Assembly (NCBI GenBank): GCA_044442785.1
Contig: JBISJT010000001.1
Span: forward strand, 1-64,000
Length of the DNA: 64,000 bases
Direction of reading: 5' to 3'
From: Makana argininalis_B
GTDB lineage: Bacteria > Pseudomonadota > Gammaproteobacteria > Enterobacterales > Enterobacteriaceae
Shown here: positions 1 to 9,522 of the stretch, in pieces
Numbering within the stretch: position 1 is the stretch's first letter
Layout: the number at the start of each line of letters is the position of its first letter
Notes under the pieces: model-generated
Databases searched by the model: none
What the model was told of the DNA's origin: nothing
The model's input: only the letters and a program-made list of their open reading frames with translations
Program-made: the position numbers and the translations under genes

Positions 1-36
<36 letters not shown>

Positions 37-44
37 AAAATATT

Positions 45-68
45 AAATGGCGCATAAATGCGCCATTT
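45..68 (-). terminator. Intrinsic terminator of lpp
   Basis: A perfect 10-bp stem (45-54 with 59-68) with a four-base loop contains a GGCGC/GCGCC core, unusual in this AT-rich setting. On the minus strand it lies 13 bases beyond the lpp stop codon and is followed by a T-rich run. Strong rho-independent terminators are typical for the highly expressed lpp gene. Confidence 0.9.
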
Positions 69-80
69 AAATAAAATTAT

Positions 81-314
81 TTATTTATTATTTATATTAT
101 ATTTATTATTTATAATATTTTTATATTTTAAAATATCATTTTTAATTTTTTTAATTTCTAATTTAATTCCATTAATATCATTGTCTATTTGATCTGTTTT
201 ATTGTTTATATTTTGAATATCATATTTTAATTGATCTGTTTTTTCGTTACTTGAACAACCAACCAAAAGAAAAGATAAAGCAAATATTATACAAAATAAT
301 ATTTTTTTATTCAT
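81..314 (-). CDS. lpp: Major outer membrane lipoprotein Lpp (Braun lipoprotein)
   Basis: A 77-residue protein, about the length of E. coli Lpp (78). It has a lysine-bearing start, a hydrophobic segment (residues 5-18) and a lipobox LVGC ending at Cys20, so it should be lipidated and cleaved by signal peptidase II. After CSSN the mature part carries the Lpp-type pattern of KTDQL / KTDQIDNDING heptads, predicted to form a trimeric coiled coil, and ends in Lys77, the residue joined to peptidoglycan in E. coli. It lies downstream of pykF on the same strand, as in E. coli, with its own terminator. The partner enzyme Lgt is encoded at 59744. Retention implies an outer membrane and a cell wall. Confidence 0.93.
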   Translation of the reverse strand: MNKKILFCIIFALSFLLVGCSSNEKTDQLKYDIQNINNKTDQIDNDINGIKLEIKKIKNDILKYKNIINNKYNINNK

Positions 315-378
315 TTATTAATACCTATATTTTAGTTAATTTTTAAATTTTTTTAACATATATATATTATTAAATATT

Positions 379-1788
379 TTATATAATTTGAACTGATATA
401 TTATTGATTATTTTTTTTGTTGTAGTAATCCTTGAAACCATAACAATTATGTCTTTTTTAAAAGCTAAATGTTTATCCAATGCTATAAATTTTCCTATAT
501 GATAAAAATCATCTGTATTTTTAATTTTTTGTATTAATTGACAATATAATCCTTTAATTATTAGTAATTGTTTTGATAATATTATATTATTTGTTACAAC
601 TAAGATTTTAGATTTAGGAAAAAATTTTCTTATCAATTTTGCTGATTTACCACTTTCAGTTTTAACTATTATTAAAGAAGATTTTAATATTTCTGCAATT
701 TTTACAGCACCAAAACAAACAGATTCAGTTATACTTTTTATATTATTTTTAATATTAATAAAATTATTTTTAAACTTCAAATCTGTTTTTTTACAAATAT
801 TAGACATAATATAAACAGATTTTAATGGATAGCGACCATTAGCACTTTCACCAGATAACATTACAGCATCTGTGCCATCAATAATAGCATTAGATATATC
901 TCCAGCTTCAGCTCTAGTTGGTCTTGGATTTTTAATCATAGAATCAAGCATTTGGGTTGCAGTAATGACTGTTTTGCCTATTAAATTACATTTTTTAATA
1001 ATCATTTTTTGAGCAAAAATTACATCTTCAATTGGAATCTCAACACCAAGATCACCCCGAGCAATCATAATTCCATCTGATAATTTAAGTATTTCATCAA
1101 AATTTTTTAAACCTTCTTTATTTTCAATTTTAGAAATGATTTTAATATTATTTCCTCCATTTTTATTTAAATAATTACGTATTTTTTTCAAATCATTTCT
1201 ATTTCTTATAAAAGAAGCTGCTATAAAATCTACACCTTGTTGACAACCGAATATTAAATCTTTTTTATCTTTTTTTGATAATATAGGTATATTGATTAAT
1301 ACATCTGGAATATTTATTCCTTTATTTTCTCCTAAAAATCCATTATTATTAACTCTACATATTACTTCATTATTAATTATTTTTATTACTGTCATTTCTA
1401 ATAATCCATCATCTATTAGAATTTTATTTCCATAAACTAAATTTTTAAAAAAATATTTATAATTAACTGCAACTTTATTTTGATTTCCTAAAAAAGATTT
1501 ATCTGTAGTAAAAGAAAAAATTTGACCTGATTTAAGAAAAAATTCTTTTTTATTTTTAAAAATCATAGTACGTATTTCAGGACCTTTTGTATCTAATATT
1601 ATAGATATTTTTTTATGTTTTTTTTCTAAAACTCGTCTTAAATTTAAAATTCTATTTCTATGATCTTTATGATTTCCATGAGATAAATTAAGACGTATTA
1701 CATTTATTCCTAAATCAATAAGATTAGTAATAAGTTTTTTAGATTCTGTTTTTGGACCAATAGTACAAACAATTTTAGTTTTTTTCAT
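379..1788 (-). CDS. pykF: Pyruvate kinase I
   Basis: Catalyses phosphoenolpyruvate plus ADP to pyruvate plus ATP, the last step of glycolysis. At 469 residues it matches PykF of E. coli (470). Visible signatures are the N-terminal KIVCTIGP, substrate-binding R32 and N34, the active-site lysine in ISKIEN (K220), and the Mg-binding stretch MIARGDLGVEIP (241-252). The C-terminal domain (about 355-469) is present but lysine/isoleucine-rich and diverged, so allosteric control by fructose 1,6-bisphosphate cannot be judged. The pykF-lpp order is the enterobacterial one, which favours pykF over pykA. Confidence 0.95.
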   Translation of the reverse strand: MKKTKIVCTIGPKTESKKLITNLIDLGINVIRLNLSHGNHKDHRNRILNLRRVLEKKHKKISIILDTKGPEIRTMIFKNKKEFFLKSGQIFSFTTDKSFLGNQNKVAVNYKYFFKNLVYGNKILIDDGLLEMTVIKIINNEVICRVNNNGFLGENKGINIPDVLINIPILSKKDKKDLIFGCQQGVDFIAASFIRNRNDLKKIRNYLNKNGGNNIKIISKIENKEGLKNFDEILKLSDGIMIARGDLGVEIPIEDVIFAQKMIIKKCNLIGKTVITATQMLDSMIKNPRPTRAEAGDISNAIIDGTDAVMLSGESANGRYPLKSVYIMSNICKKTDLKFKNNFINIKNNIKSITESVCFGAVKIAEILKSSLIIVKTESGKSAKLIRKFFPKSKILVVTNNIILSKQLLIIKGLYCQLIQKIKNTDDFYHIGKFIALDKHLAFKKDIIVMVSRITTTKKIINNISVQII

Positions 1789-1851
1789 AAATTTAATTAG
1801 TATATATTATTATTATTATATTTTTTATTTTTAAAAATTTTAAAAATAATA

Positions 1852-1926
1852 TGTGTTCTAATAGATTTGAACCATTAATCTTCTTCACGTTATTATAATA
1901 TTTTTAACATATTTATCTAAGAACGC
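1852..1926 (-). pseudogene. Decayed tRNA gene (tRNA-like relic, possibly tRNA-Arg)
   Basis: On the minus strand this 75-base segment keeps a 7-bp acceptor stem (1926-1920 with 1859-1853, one mismatch), a discriminator A, and a good T arm (AATGG, loop TTCAAAT, CTATT). The 5' GCGTTCTTA resembles tRNA-Arg(ACG) of related symbionts. The D arm has no GG pair, the anticodon arm forms no 5-bp stem, and no candidate anticodon has both U33 and a paired stem. I read it as a tRNA relic; a functional but highly derived tRNA is less likely. Confidence 0.45.
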
Positions 1927-2235
1927 ATTTTTAAAAATATTTAATTTTAATATTTTTAAAAATAAATATTATTTATTAATATAATAAATTTATAATTTAT
2001 ATATTTATTTATTTATAATAAGTTTATTTATATAATTAATATTATAATATATTTCATATATTTTATATATATAATTTCAAATTACAATAAAATTTAATAC
2101 ATATTATAAATATGTTAAATTAATAACATTATTATTCTCTATAATATATATAGATTTAAATAATATTTTTATTATAATTAATAATTAAAAATTAATAAAA
2201 ATATTAATATTAAAATAAAAAACATTTTTAAAATC
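1927..2235. other. Non-coding AT-rich spacer
   Basis: This stretch between the tRNA relic and tRNA-Ser is almost pure A/T. I see no reading frame resembling a protein, no GC-bearing hairpin and no convincing promoter. Confidence 0.6.
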
Positions 2236-2326
2236 GGAGGAGTAGCTAAGAGGTTTAAAGCATCAGTTTTGAAAACTGACAAAGATTATAAAAAATCTTT
2301 CGTGGGTTCGAATCCCACCTCCTCTT
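2236..2326 (+). tRNA. tRNA-Ser (anticodon TGA)
   Basis: The acceptor GGAGGAG pairs with CTCCTC plus a closing G-U. The anticodon loop TTTGAAA, flanked by CAGT/ACTG, gives TGA. The long variable arm (AAAGATT...AATCTTT) is typical of serine tRNAs, and the T arm GTGGG TTCGAAT CCCAC is perfect. CCA is not encoded. Confidence 0.95.
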
Positions 2327-2377
2327 AAATTATATATTATTAAGTAATAAAATGTTTTATAAATAAAGAGCAAAATA

Positions 2378-3016
2378 TTGTTAAATTTTTTAATTTTTCG
2401 TCAATTAAATTTACAAAATTATAAATATATTGTATTAAAAATGAAACAATTTAGTCAAAAACGTAATATATATAGTTATGATGAAATATGGTTATCTCAT
2501 CATTTTAATATTTTTACACAAGGTAAAATTGTTAAAAACAATAATTTTATTAAAAATATAAAAATACCCTTAAATAAAAGTAGTAGAGGTGGTAAAACTA
2601 CATTTCATGGACCAGGACAACAATTAGTTTATTTTTTATTAAATCTTAAAAAAAATAAATTAAAAATTTTTGATTTAATTATTTTATTAGAAAAAATAAT
2701 TATTTCAACTTTATATAAATTTAATATTGTTGCTCATTCTATAAAAAATTCACCTGGTATTTATATTAGATTTTATAAAATATGTTCAATTGGTTTGAGT
2801 ATTATTAAAGGTTGTTCTCTTTTTGGATTATCTTTTAATATCAAAATGAATATGTCACCTTTTATATATATCAAACCATGTGGATATAGAAACCTAAAAA
2901 TGACTCAAATAAGCGATCTTTATCCTACAATTAAAATTTTAGATTTATTAAAAATTATTATTTTAGAATGTATTACATTTTTAAAAATTAAAAATTATAA
3001 AATAAAATTTAAATAA
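2378..3016 (+). CDS. lipB: Octanoyltransferase LipB (octanoyl-ACP:protein transferase)
   Basis: Transfers octanoate from acyl carrier protein to lipoyl domains, the first step of lipoate synthesis; LipA follows directly. At 212 residues it matches the family. Recognisable blocks are DEIWLSHH, FTQG, the substrate loop SRGGKTTFHGPGQQ, the conserved lysine in YKICSIGL and the catalytic-cysteine motif PCGYRNLKMTQIS. The usual DRGG is SRGG here, and the residues before YKICS differ from the common GEKKI. The start is TTG, chosen because the frame has no usable ATG near the conserved N-terminus and AAAGAG precedes it by eight bases. Confidence 0.93.
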   Translation: MLNFLIFRQLNLQNYKYIVLKMKQFSQKRNIYSYDEIWLSHHFNIFTQGKIVKNNNFIKNIKIPLNKSSRGGKTTFHGPGQQLVYFLLNLKKNKLKIFDLIILLEKIIISTLYKFNIVAHSIKNSPGIYIRFYKICSIGLSIIKGCSLFGLSFNIKMNMSPFIYIKPCGYRNLKMTQISDLYPTIKILDLLKIIILECITFLKIKNYKIKFK

Positions 3017-3060
3017 TTTATTTTAATTTTGTCAAAATAATTTTATATTTAAATTATGGA

Positions 3061-4029
3061 ATGAATATTAATATGAATAAAAAAAAATATTTATATCAAA
3101 AAAATAATATAAATTCATCAAAAATAATACCTATTAATATAGTAGGTAATAAAAAAAAAAAATACAAATTAAAAAAACCTTACTGGATAAAAAATAAATT
3201 ACCTATTAATAATAAATTGATAAATAAAATTAAAAAAATTATTAATAAATATAATTTAAATTCAGTATGTAAAGAAGCATCATGTCCAAATTTATATGAA
3301 TGTTTTAATTCTGGAACAGTATCTTTTATGATTTTAGGAAATTTATGTACTCGTAATTGTCCTTTTTGTAATGTTAATCATGGGCGTCCAATTTATAAAA
3401 ATTATAAAGAACCTTTTAACCTTGCGAAAGCTATTAAAGAAATGAAATTAAAATATGTTGTAATTACTTCTGTAAATAGAGATGATCTTCGTGATGGAGG
3501 ATCAAAACATTTTGTTAAATGTATTAAAATAATTAGAAAAACAAATGTTAAGATTAAGATCGAAATATTAGTTCCTGATTTTAAAAATTGTATTAATATA
3601 GCTTTAAATACAATAAATTTACATACTCCAGATATATTTAATCATAACATAGAAAATGTACCTAGACTTTATAAAAAAATTAGACCAGGTGCAAATTATT
3701 TTACATCTCTTAATTTATTAGAAAAATTTAAATTTTTTAATCCTAATATACAAACCAAATCAGGTCTTATGATAGGTTTAGGTGAAACAATAAGTGAAAT
3801 TTTTAAAGTAATGACAGATTTAATAAATTGTGGTGTTAATATGATTACAATTGGACAATATTTACAACCCACATCTAATCATTTACCTGTTAAAAAATAT
3901 ATTAGTTTAAAAGAATTTGAATATATTAAAAATGAAGCATTAAAAATGGGTTTTAGTAATGTTTACTGTGGACCATTTGTACGTTCATCATATCATGCAG
4001 ATTTACAATCAAAAAATTTATTAAACTAA
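3061..4029 (+). CDS. lipA: Lipoyl synthase (radical SAM)
   Basis: Inserts two sulfur atoms into protein-bound octanoate to make lipoyl groups for 2-oxoacid dehydrogenases and the glycine cleavage system. The 322-residue protein keeps both iron-sulfur sites: the auxiliary cluster cysteines C70, C75 and C81, and the radical SAM motif CxxxCxxC at C96, C100 and C103. The C-terminal GPFVRSSYHA carries the serine that ligates the auxiliary cluster in this family. The first 40 residues are lysine-rich. It follows lipB on the same strand with a 44-base gap, the enterobacterial arrangement with the small genes in between lost. Confidence 0.96.
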   Translation: MNINMNKKKYLYQKNNINSSKIIPINIVGNKKKKYKLKKPYWIKNKLPINNKLINKIKKIINKYNLNSVCKEASCPNLYECFNSGTVSFMILGNLCTRNCPFCNVNHGRPIYKNYKEPFNLAKAIKEMKLKYVVITSVNRDDLRDGGSKHFVKCIKIIRKTNVKIKIEILVPDFKNCINIALNTINLHTPDIFNHNIENVPRLYKKIRPGANYFTSLNLLEKFKFFNPNIQTKSGLMIGLGETISEIFKVMTDLINCGVNMITIGQYLQPTSNHLPVKKYISLKEFEYIKNEALKMGFSNVYCGPFVRSSYHADLQSKNLLN

Positions 4030-4187
4030 ATTTAAAAATTTATATATATTAATAATATTTAAATTTAATTTAGTTTAATTCTTTTTTTTTGTACAAAATT
4101 ATATATTAGTTTAATCAAAATAAATATATTTAATGAATTTTTAAAATAATTTTTATTAAATAAATAATTAAAATATTTTTAGAAAAA

Positions 4188-5297
4188 TTAATTTTTTAAA
4201 TTTATATTTATAATTTTAATTTTTTCTAAAAGATTCAATTTGCATAAATAAAATTTATTTATTAAATTATCTGATAATTTATAAAAATTTTTAATTAGAT
4301 ATTGTTTTTTAAAATTTAAATTTTTAATAAAAAATATACTATTTAAAATTCTCAAAAATATATTTCTATTCCATATTTTATATGAAATATGTATAATTAA
4401 TTTGTTTAAATATGAAGATGTAAATTTATTTATTTTACTAATTTTATCTGATAAAAACACAGAATATTGAAAAGAATATCCTGTTGTATTATTTAATAAT
4501 CCTGCTCTTAATCCACTGCAAGGAATTTTAATTTTTTTAATAAAAAAATTAAAATTATTATATATATAAATAGGAATTATTCCTTTTTCTTCTCTTAATA
4601 TATTTTTAATAACAAATTTATTTTTTTTTAAATATCTTAATATATTATCATTACTAATATTAATATTTAAATTAAAATTATTTAAATAAATTGTATCTTC
4701 AATAAAAATATTATATTTAGAAATTGGTAAAATATATAAAAATCTATATCCATATTTATAATTTATTATATTATTAATAATAATTGGATTTTTAATATTA
4801 TTATTATAATTTAAAATTTTAAACTCTTGACCAAAAAAATATTGAAAATAAGATTTGATTTTGTTACTTTTTTTATAACCCCGTCCATCTATTATTATAT
4901 CTGAATTTAATATATTATGATTATTTAATTTTAAAGAATGATCGCTTAAAATACTAACAACATATTTAAATAATATATTTTTTTTAAAATATTTTTTTAT
5001 CAATTTATAAAATTTATACGAAGTTATAGTTAAATATTCTTTATTTATTATTCTTCTATAATTATTAAAATTTACAATATATTTAGGCCAAAAATAATCT
5101 ATTAAAGGAAATAACCAATTATTTTTAATTAAAAAATTTTTATTAAAATGAAAAGACCAAGTTTTATTGGAATTTATATTGATATTTTTTTCAATTATTA
5201 AGATATCTATATCTGGAAAATATTGTTTTAAACGAATGGCAATAAGCCCATTAGATAATCCTAAACCAATAAGAATTATATTGAAATATGATTTCAT
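4188..5297 (-). CDS. crtY: Lycopene beta-cyclase CrtY
   Basis: CrtY is a flavoprotein that closes both ends of lycopene to beta-carotene. The 369-residue protein has the N-terminal dinucleotide-binding motif GLGLSNGLIAIRL (11-23), then NKTWSFHF, IDGRGYKKS, GYRFLYILPIS, IEDTIY, EKGIIPI and the C-terminal SGLRAGLLNNTTGYSF. All of these line up with the Pantoea-type CrtY as I recall it, and the length is close (about 380). The frame is intact although lysine- and asparagine-rich. No crtE, crtB or crtI lies in this window. It sits between lipA and lon, where E. coli has no such gene, so it is either an acquired gene or a remnant of a carotenoid cluster. Whether it is active depends on lycopene supply encoded elsewhere. 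Confidence 0.9.
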   Translation of the reverse strand: MKSYFNIILIGLGLSNGLIAIRLKQYFPDIDILIIEKNININSNKTWSFHFNKNFLIKNNWLFPLIDYFWPKYIVNFNNYRRIINKEYLTITSYKFYKLIKKYFKKNILFKYVVSILSDHSLKLNNHNILNSDIIIDGRGYKKSNKIKSYFQYFFGQEFKILNYNNNIKNPIIINNIINYKYGYRFLYILPISKYNIFIEDTIYLNNFNLNINISNDNILRYLKKNKFVIKNILREEKGIIPIYIYNNFNFFIKKIKIPCSGLRAGLLNNTTGYSFQYSVFLSDKISKINKFTSSYLNKLIIHISYKIWNRNIFLRILNSIFFIKNLNFKKQYLIKNFYKLSDNLINKFYLCKLNLLEKIKIININLKN

Positions 5298-5774
5298 ATA
5301 TAAACATTTATTTTATATTAAAAATTATTAAAAAAATTTAATTTTTTAAAATATTAAAATAATATCATATTTACATTTTTAAAATATAAAAAAATTTTAA
5401 TTTTTTATTAATTAAATAATATATATATTATATTATATATAATTAATAATTTTTAAAAATTTATTTAAATATATATAAATTAGTATATAAACAAATATAA
5501 TTTAATTGTTTTAAATTTATTTTATTCAAAATAACTAAATTTAAGTAATTTTTTTAATATATATTAATATTATAATATTTTTAATAAATTATATACAGCA
5601 GCATTAAGTATTTATTTTATTTTATAAAAAAAAGTTAATATATAAATTATGTATTGCTGCTGATATTCATTTTAATAAACAAAATTATGTTAATTTTTAA
5701 TATATTGAAATATAAATAAGTATATTTATTTAATTATTGTAATATTTAATTATTTTTAATTTTTATTTATTAAT
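5298..5774. other. Non-coding spacer between crtY and lon; no hupB
   Basis: In E. coli hupB follows lon on this side. I find no HU-like reading frame in this 477-base AT-rich stretch. The only structured element is the hairpin at 5596-5662. Confidence 0.6.
5596..5662 (-). other. GC-bearing inverted repeat downstream of lon
   Basis: CAGCAGCA (5596-5603) and TGCTGCTG (5655-5662) are perfect 8-base inverted repeats separated by 51 AT-rich bases. They stand out against nearly pure A/T flanks. They could close a long hairpin in the lon 3' region, acting as a terminator or RNA-stability element. No U run follows directly, so the role is uncertain. Confidence 0.4.
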
Positions 5775-8141
5775 TTAAATTAACATATCTTCTATTTTTT
5801 TAGTTTTAAAAGGGTTATTTTTAAGTGCAAGAATTAGAACTTCCTCTATTTTACTAACCATTTTAATATTTAAAATTTTTAAAATATTAAAAGGAATATT
5901 TGCTAAATCTTTTTTATTTTCATATGGTATTAAAACTTTTTTAACACCCCCCCTATGAGCAGCTAATAATTTTTCTTTTAAACCACCTATTGGTAATATT
6001 TGACCCCTTAAAGTAATTTCTCCTGTCATAGCAATATATGATTTTATTGGATTTTTTGAAATACAAGAAAATATAGAACTACATATAGCAATACCAGCAC
6101 TTGGACCATCTTTTGGAGTAGATCCTTCAGGTACATGAATATGTATATCTTGTTTTTCATATAAATAATTATTTATTCCAATTTTAAATGTTAATGCTTT
6201 TACTACAGTAATAGCAGCTTGAATTGATTCAATCATAATGTTTCCAAGAGATCCTGTATATATTAATTTTCCATTTCCAGGAATACATACTGTTTCTATG
6301 GTTAAAAGATCTCCACCAGAATCTGTCCATGCTAATCCTGTTACCTGACCTACTACATTTTTTTTTTCTGCATATCCATAACTAAATTGTTTAATACCTA
6401 AAAATTTTTTTAAGTTTTTTTTATTTACAGAAATAAATTTAACATTTTTATTAATTATTATTTTTTTAACTGTTTTACGGCATATTTTAGATATTTCTCT
6501 TTCTAAATTTCTAACACCTGATTCTCTAGTATAATATCTAATTATATCTAGTATAACTTCTTTTTTAATTACTAATTCTTTTTTTTTAACTGAATTTCTT
6601 TTTTTTTGTTTCGGTATTAAATAATTCATAGCGATATTAATTTTTTCATCTTCCGTATATCCTGAAATTTTTATTATTTCTAATCTATCAAGTAAAGGAG
6701 ATGATATATTCATAGAATTAGAAGTGGCTAAAAACATAACATCAGAAAGATCATAATCTATTTCTAAATAATTATCATTAAATGATATATTTTGTTCTGG
6801 ATCTAATACTTCAAGTAATGCAGACGATGGATCACCTCTAGTGTCAAAAGACATTTTGTCAATTTCATCTAATAAAAAAAGAGGATTTTTAACTCCTATT
6901 TTAGACATTTTTTGAATTATCTTTCCTGGCATAGATCCTATATAAGTACGACGATGTCCACGAATTTCTGCTTCATCTCTAACTCCACCTAAAGATATCC
7001 TTATATATTTACGTCCAGTTGCTTTAGCTATAGATTTACCAAGTGAAGTTTTACCAACACCAGGAGGTCCTACTAAACATATAATTGGCCCTTTTATTTT
7101 ATTTTTTCTACTTTGAACTGATAGATATTCTAAAATTCTTTCTTTTACATTATTTAATCCATAATGATCTTTTTCTAAAATATTTTTAGCATTTATAATA
7201 TTTTTTTTAATTTTACTTTTTATCTTCCAAGGAACAGATAAAATACATTCTATATAACTTCTTATTACAGTAGCTTCAGCTGATATAGATGACATAATTT
7301 TTAATTTATTAAATTCTGATTTAACTTTTTCTTTAGCTTCTTTAGACATATTAGTATTTTCTATTTTTTTTTTTAATATTTCATTTTCCTCTTTTATTTC
7401 ATCTATAGAACCTATTTCTTTTTGAATGGCTTTTATTTGTTCATTTAAATAGTATTCTTTTTGACTTTTTTCCATTTGATGTCTAACTCTATTTCTTATT
7501 TTCTTTTCTATTTGAATCAAATCAATTTCTAATGCAATCATCTTCATAAGATATTCTATTTGTTCTTTATTATCATTTATTTCTAAAATTAATTGTTTAT
7601 CAGATACTTTTAAAGGCATATGAGAAGCAATAGTATCAACTAATCTAGAAAGATCATTAATAGAATTTAATGAATTAATTATTTCTTTTGGTATTTTTTT
7701 ATTCAGACTTACATATAATTTAAAACTATTTAATAAAGTTTTAATTAAAATATTTTTAATATTTAAATCTATTTTTTTATTTTTAAAATTATCTATTTCA
7801 GATAAAAAATAATTACCATTATCTAATAATAATCTTATTTTTACTTTTTTTAAACCTTCAACTAAAACTTTTATAGTACCATCTGGAAGTTTAATAATCT
7901 GAAGTATAGATGATAATGTACCTATATTATAAATATCATTTATATTTGGATTATCTTTTAAAGATTCTTTTTGAGCTACTATTATAATTTTTTTATCTAA
8001 TTTTATTGCTTTTTCAAGACATTTAATCGATTTTTTTCTACCTACAAATAAAGGAATTATCATATATGGATAAACTACTACATCACGAAGTGTTAATACA
8101 GGAATTAATATATTATTATGATTTCTTAAATTTGAATTCAT
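5775..8141 (-). CDS. lon: ATP-dependent protease Lon
   Basis: Degrades misfolded and short-lived regulatory proteins in the cytoplasm as a hexamer. The 788 residues match E. coli Lon (784). In order: an N-terminal substrate-recognition domain, a coiled-coil stretch rich in E and K (about 200-270), the AAA+ module with Walker A GPPGVGKTSLGK and Walker B LFLLDEIDK, and the protease domain with the catalytic serine in PKDGPSAGIAI and lysine in LKEKLLAAHRGG (Ser-Lys dyad). It follows clpX in the conserved clpP-clpX-lon order. No heat-shock promoter could be recognised. Confidence 0.97.
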   Translation of the reverse strand: MNSNLRNHNNILIPVLTLRDVVVYPYMIIPLFVGRKKSIKCLEKAIKLDKKIIIVAQKESLKDNPNINDIYNIGTLSSILQIIKLPDGTIKVLVEGLKKVKIRLLLDNGNYFLSEIDNFKNKKIDLNIKNILIKTLLNSFKLYVSLNKKIPKEIINSLNSINDLSRLVDTIASHMPLKVSDKQLILEINDNKEQIEYLMKMIALEIDLIQIEKKIRNRVRHQMEKSQKEYYLNEQIKAIQKEIGSIDEIKEENEILKKKIENTNMSKEAKEKVKSEFNKLKIMSSISAEATVIRSYIECILSVPWKIKSKIKKNIINAKNILEKDHYGLNNVKERILEYLSVQSRKNKIKGPIICLVGPPGVGKTSLGKSIAKATGRKYIRISLGGVRDEAEIRGHRRTYIGSMPGKIIQKMSKIGVKNPLFLLDEIDKMSFDTRGDPSSALLEVLDPEQNISFNDNYLEIDYDLSDVMFLATSNSMNISSPLLDRLEIIKISGYTEDEKINIAMNYLIPKQKKRNSVKKKELVIKKEVILDIIRYYTRESGVRNLEREISKICRKTVKKIIINKNVKFISVNKKNLKKFLGIKQFSYGYAEKKNVVGQVTGLAWTDSGGDLLTIETVCIPGNGKLIYTGSLGNIMIESIQAAITVVKALTFKIGINNYLYEKQDIHIHVPEGSTPKDGPSAGIAICSSIFSCISKNPIKSYIAMTGEITLRGQILPIGGLKEKLLAAHRGGVKKVLIPYENKKDLANIPFNILKILNIKMVSKIEEVLILALKNNPFKTKKIEDMLI

Positions 8142-8227
8142 ATATTCATCTCTTAAATTTAATTAAGTTTAAATTTAAAGTTAATTTAAATTAATTATAT
8201 TATAAACATTAATTTAAATTTTTTATT

Positions 8228-9466
8228 TTATTTATAAATAACAATAGGTTTAAATTTTCCTAAAAAAAAGTTTTCTTCTATTAATACCTTTTTAATATTT
8301 TTATTAGAAGGAATTTCATACATTGTTTTTAATAAAATACTTTCTAAAATAGATCTTAAACCTCTAGCGCCAGTTTTTTTTTTAATAGTTTTTTTTGCAA
8401 TATATATCAAAGACTCATATTGAAATTCTAAATTAACATTTTCTAATTTAAATAAATATTTATATTGATTTATGATTGCATTTTTTGGCTTGTATAAAAT
8501 TTTTACTAATTCTTTTTCATTTAATTTATTTAATTGAACTATTATTGGAAGACGTCCAACTAATTCCGGGATAAAGCCAAATTTTATTAAATCTTTTGAA
8601 TTAATATTTTTTTTTTTTTTATTTTTTTTATTATTATCTGAAGCATTTTTAATTATTGAATTAAATCCAATAGCTTTATTAATTTCAATTTTATTTTTAA
8701 TAAATTTATTAATTCCAGAAAAAGAACCTCCACAAATAAATAATATTTTAGAAGTATCAATATTTAAATATTCTTGTAAAGGATGTTTTCTTCCTCCTTT
8801 AATAGGAACTGAAGATATGGTACCTTCTATTATTTTGAGTAGTGATTGTTGCACACCTTCTCCGGAAACATCTCTTGTAATAGATGGATTGTAAGATTTA
8901 CGAGAAATTTTATCAATTTCATCAATATATATTATTCCTTTTTCTGCTTTTTGTATATCATAAGAACATTTTAGTAATAATTTATTTAAAATACTTTCTA
9001 CATCATCGCCTACATATCCAGCCTCAGTAAGTGTTGTAGCATCTGATATAGCAAAAGGTATATCTAAATAATTAGCAAGTTTTTCTATTAGAAAAGTTTT
9101 TCCACTACCTGTTGGTCCCATTAATAAAATATTACTTTTTCCAATTTTATTATTGTTTATAACATAATCTTTTTCTAAACATTTATAATGATTATAAATT
9201 GCAACAGAAAGTATTTTTTTAGCTTTTTTTTGACCTATAACATGTTTTTTTAAATAATTATATATTTGATAAGGTTTTTTAATATTAAAATTATTATTTA
9301 TAATATTATTTTTTTCTATATTTTTTTCGATAATTTCATTACATAAATATACACAATTATTACATATACAAGATGATTTTCCTGAAATAATTTCAAATAC
9401 TTCTTTTTGATTTTTATTACAAAAAGAACAATGAAGTAATTTTTTTTTTTTAATATTATCTATCAT
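8228..9466 (-). CDS. clpX: ClpX, ATPase subunit of ClpXP
   Basis: Unfolds tagged substrates and feeds them to ClpP. The 412-residue protein has the N-terminal zinc-binding domain (CSFC and CICNNC cysteine pairs within residues 14-40), Walker A GPTGSGKT, Walker B IIYIDEIDK, the pore loop GYVGDD, the RKH loop, and the ClpP-docking IGF loop (IGFNSII). A lysine-rich linker near residues 275-290 replaces better conserved sequence. It lies 56 bases after clpP on the same strand. Confidence 0.97.
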   Translation of the reverse strand: MIDNIKKKKLLHCSFCNKNQKEVFEIISGKSSCICNNCVYLCNEIIEKNIEKNNIINNNFNIKKPYQIYNYLKKHVIGQKKAKKILSVAIYNHYKCLEKDYVINNNKIGKSNILLMGPTGSGKTFLIEKLANYLDIPFAISDATTLTEAGYVGDDVESILNKLLLKCSYDIQKAEKGIIYIDEIDKISRKSYNPSITRDVSGEGVQQSLLKIIEGTISSVPIKGGRKHPLQEYLNIDTSKILFICGGSFSGINKFIKNKIEINKAIGFNSIIKNASDNNKKNKKKKNINSKDLIKFGFIPELVGRLPIIVQLNKLNEKELVKILYKPKNAIINQYKYLFKLENVNLEFQYESLIYIAKKTIKKKTGARGLRSILESILLKTMYEIPSNKNIKKVLIEENFFLGKFKPIVIYK

Positions 9467-9522
9467 TATTTAACCTATTTTTTATATAATTAAATTATTA
9501 ATTTAATTTTAAAAATTTATTT

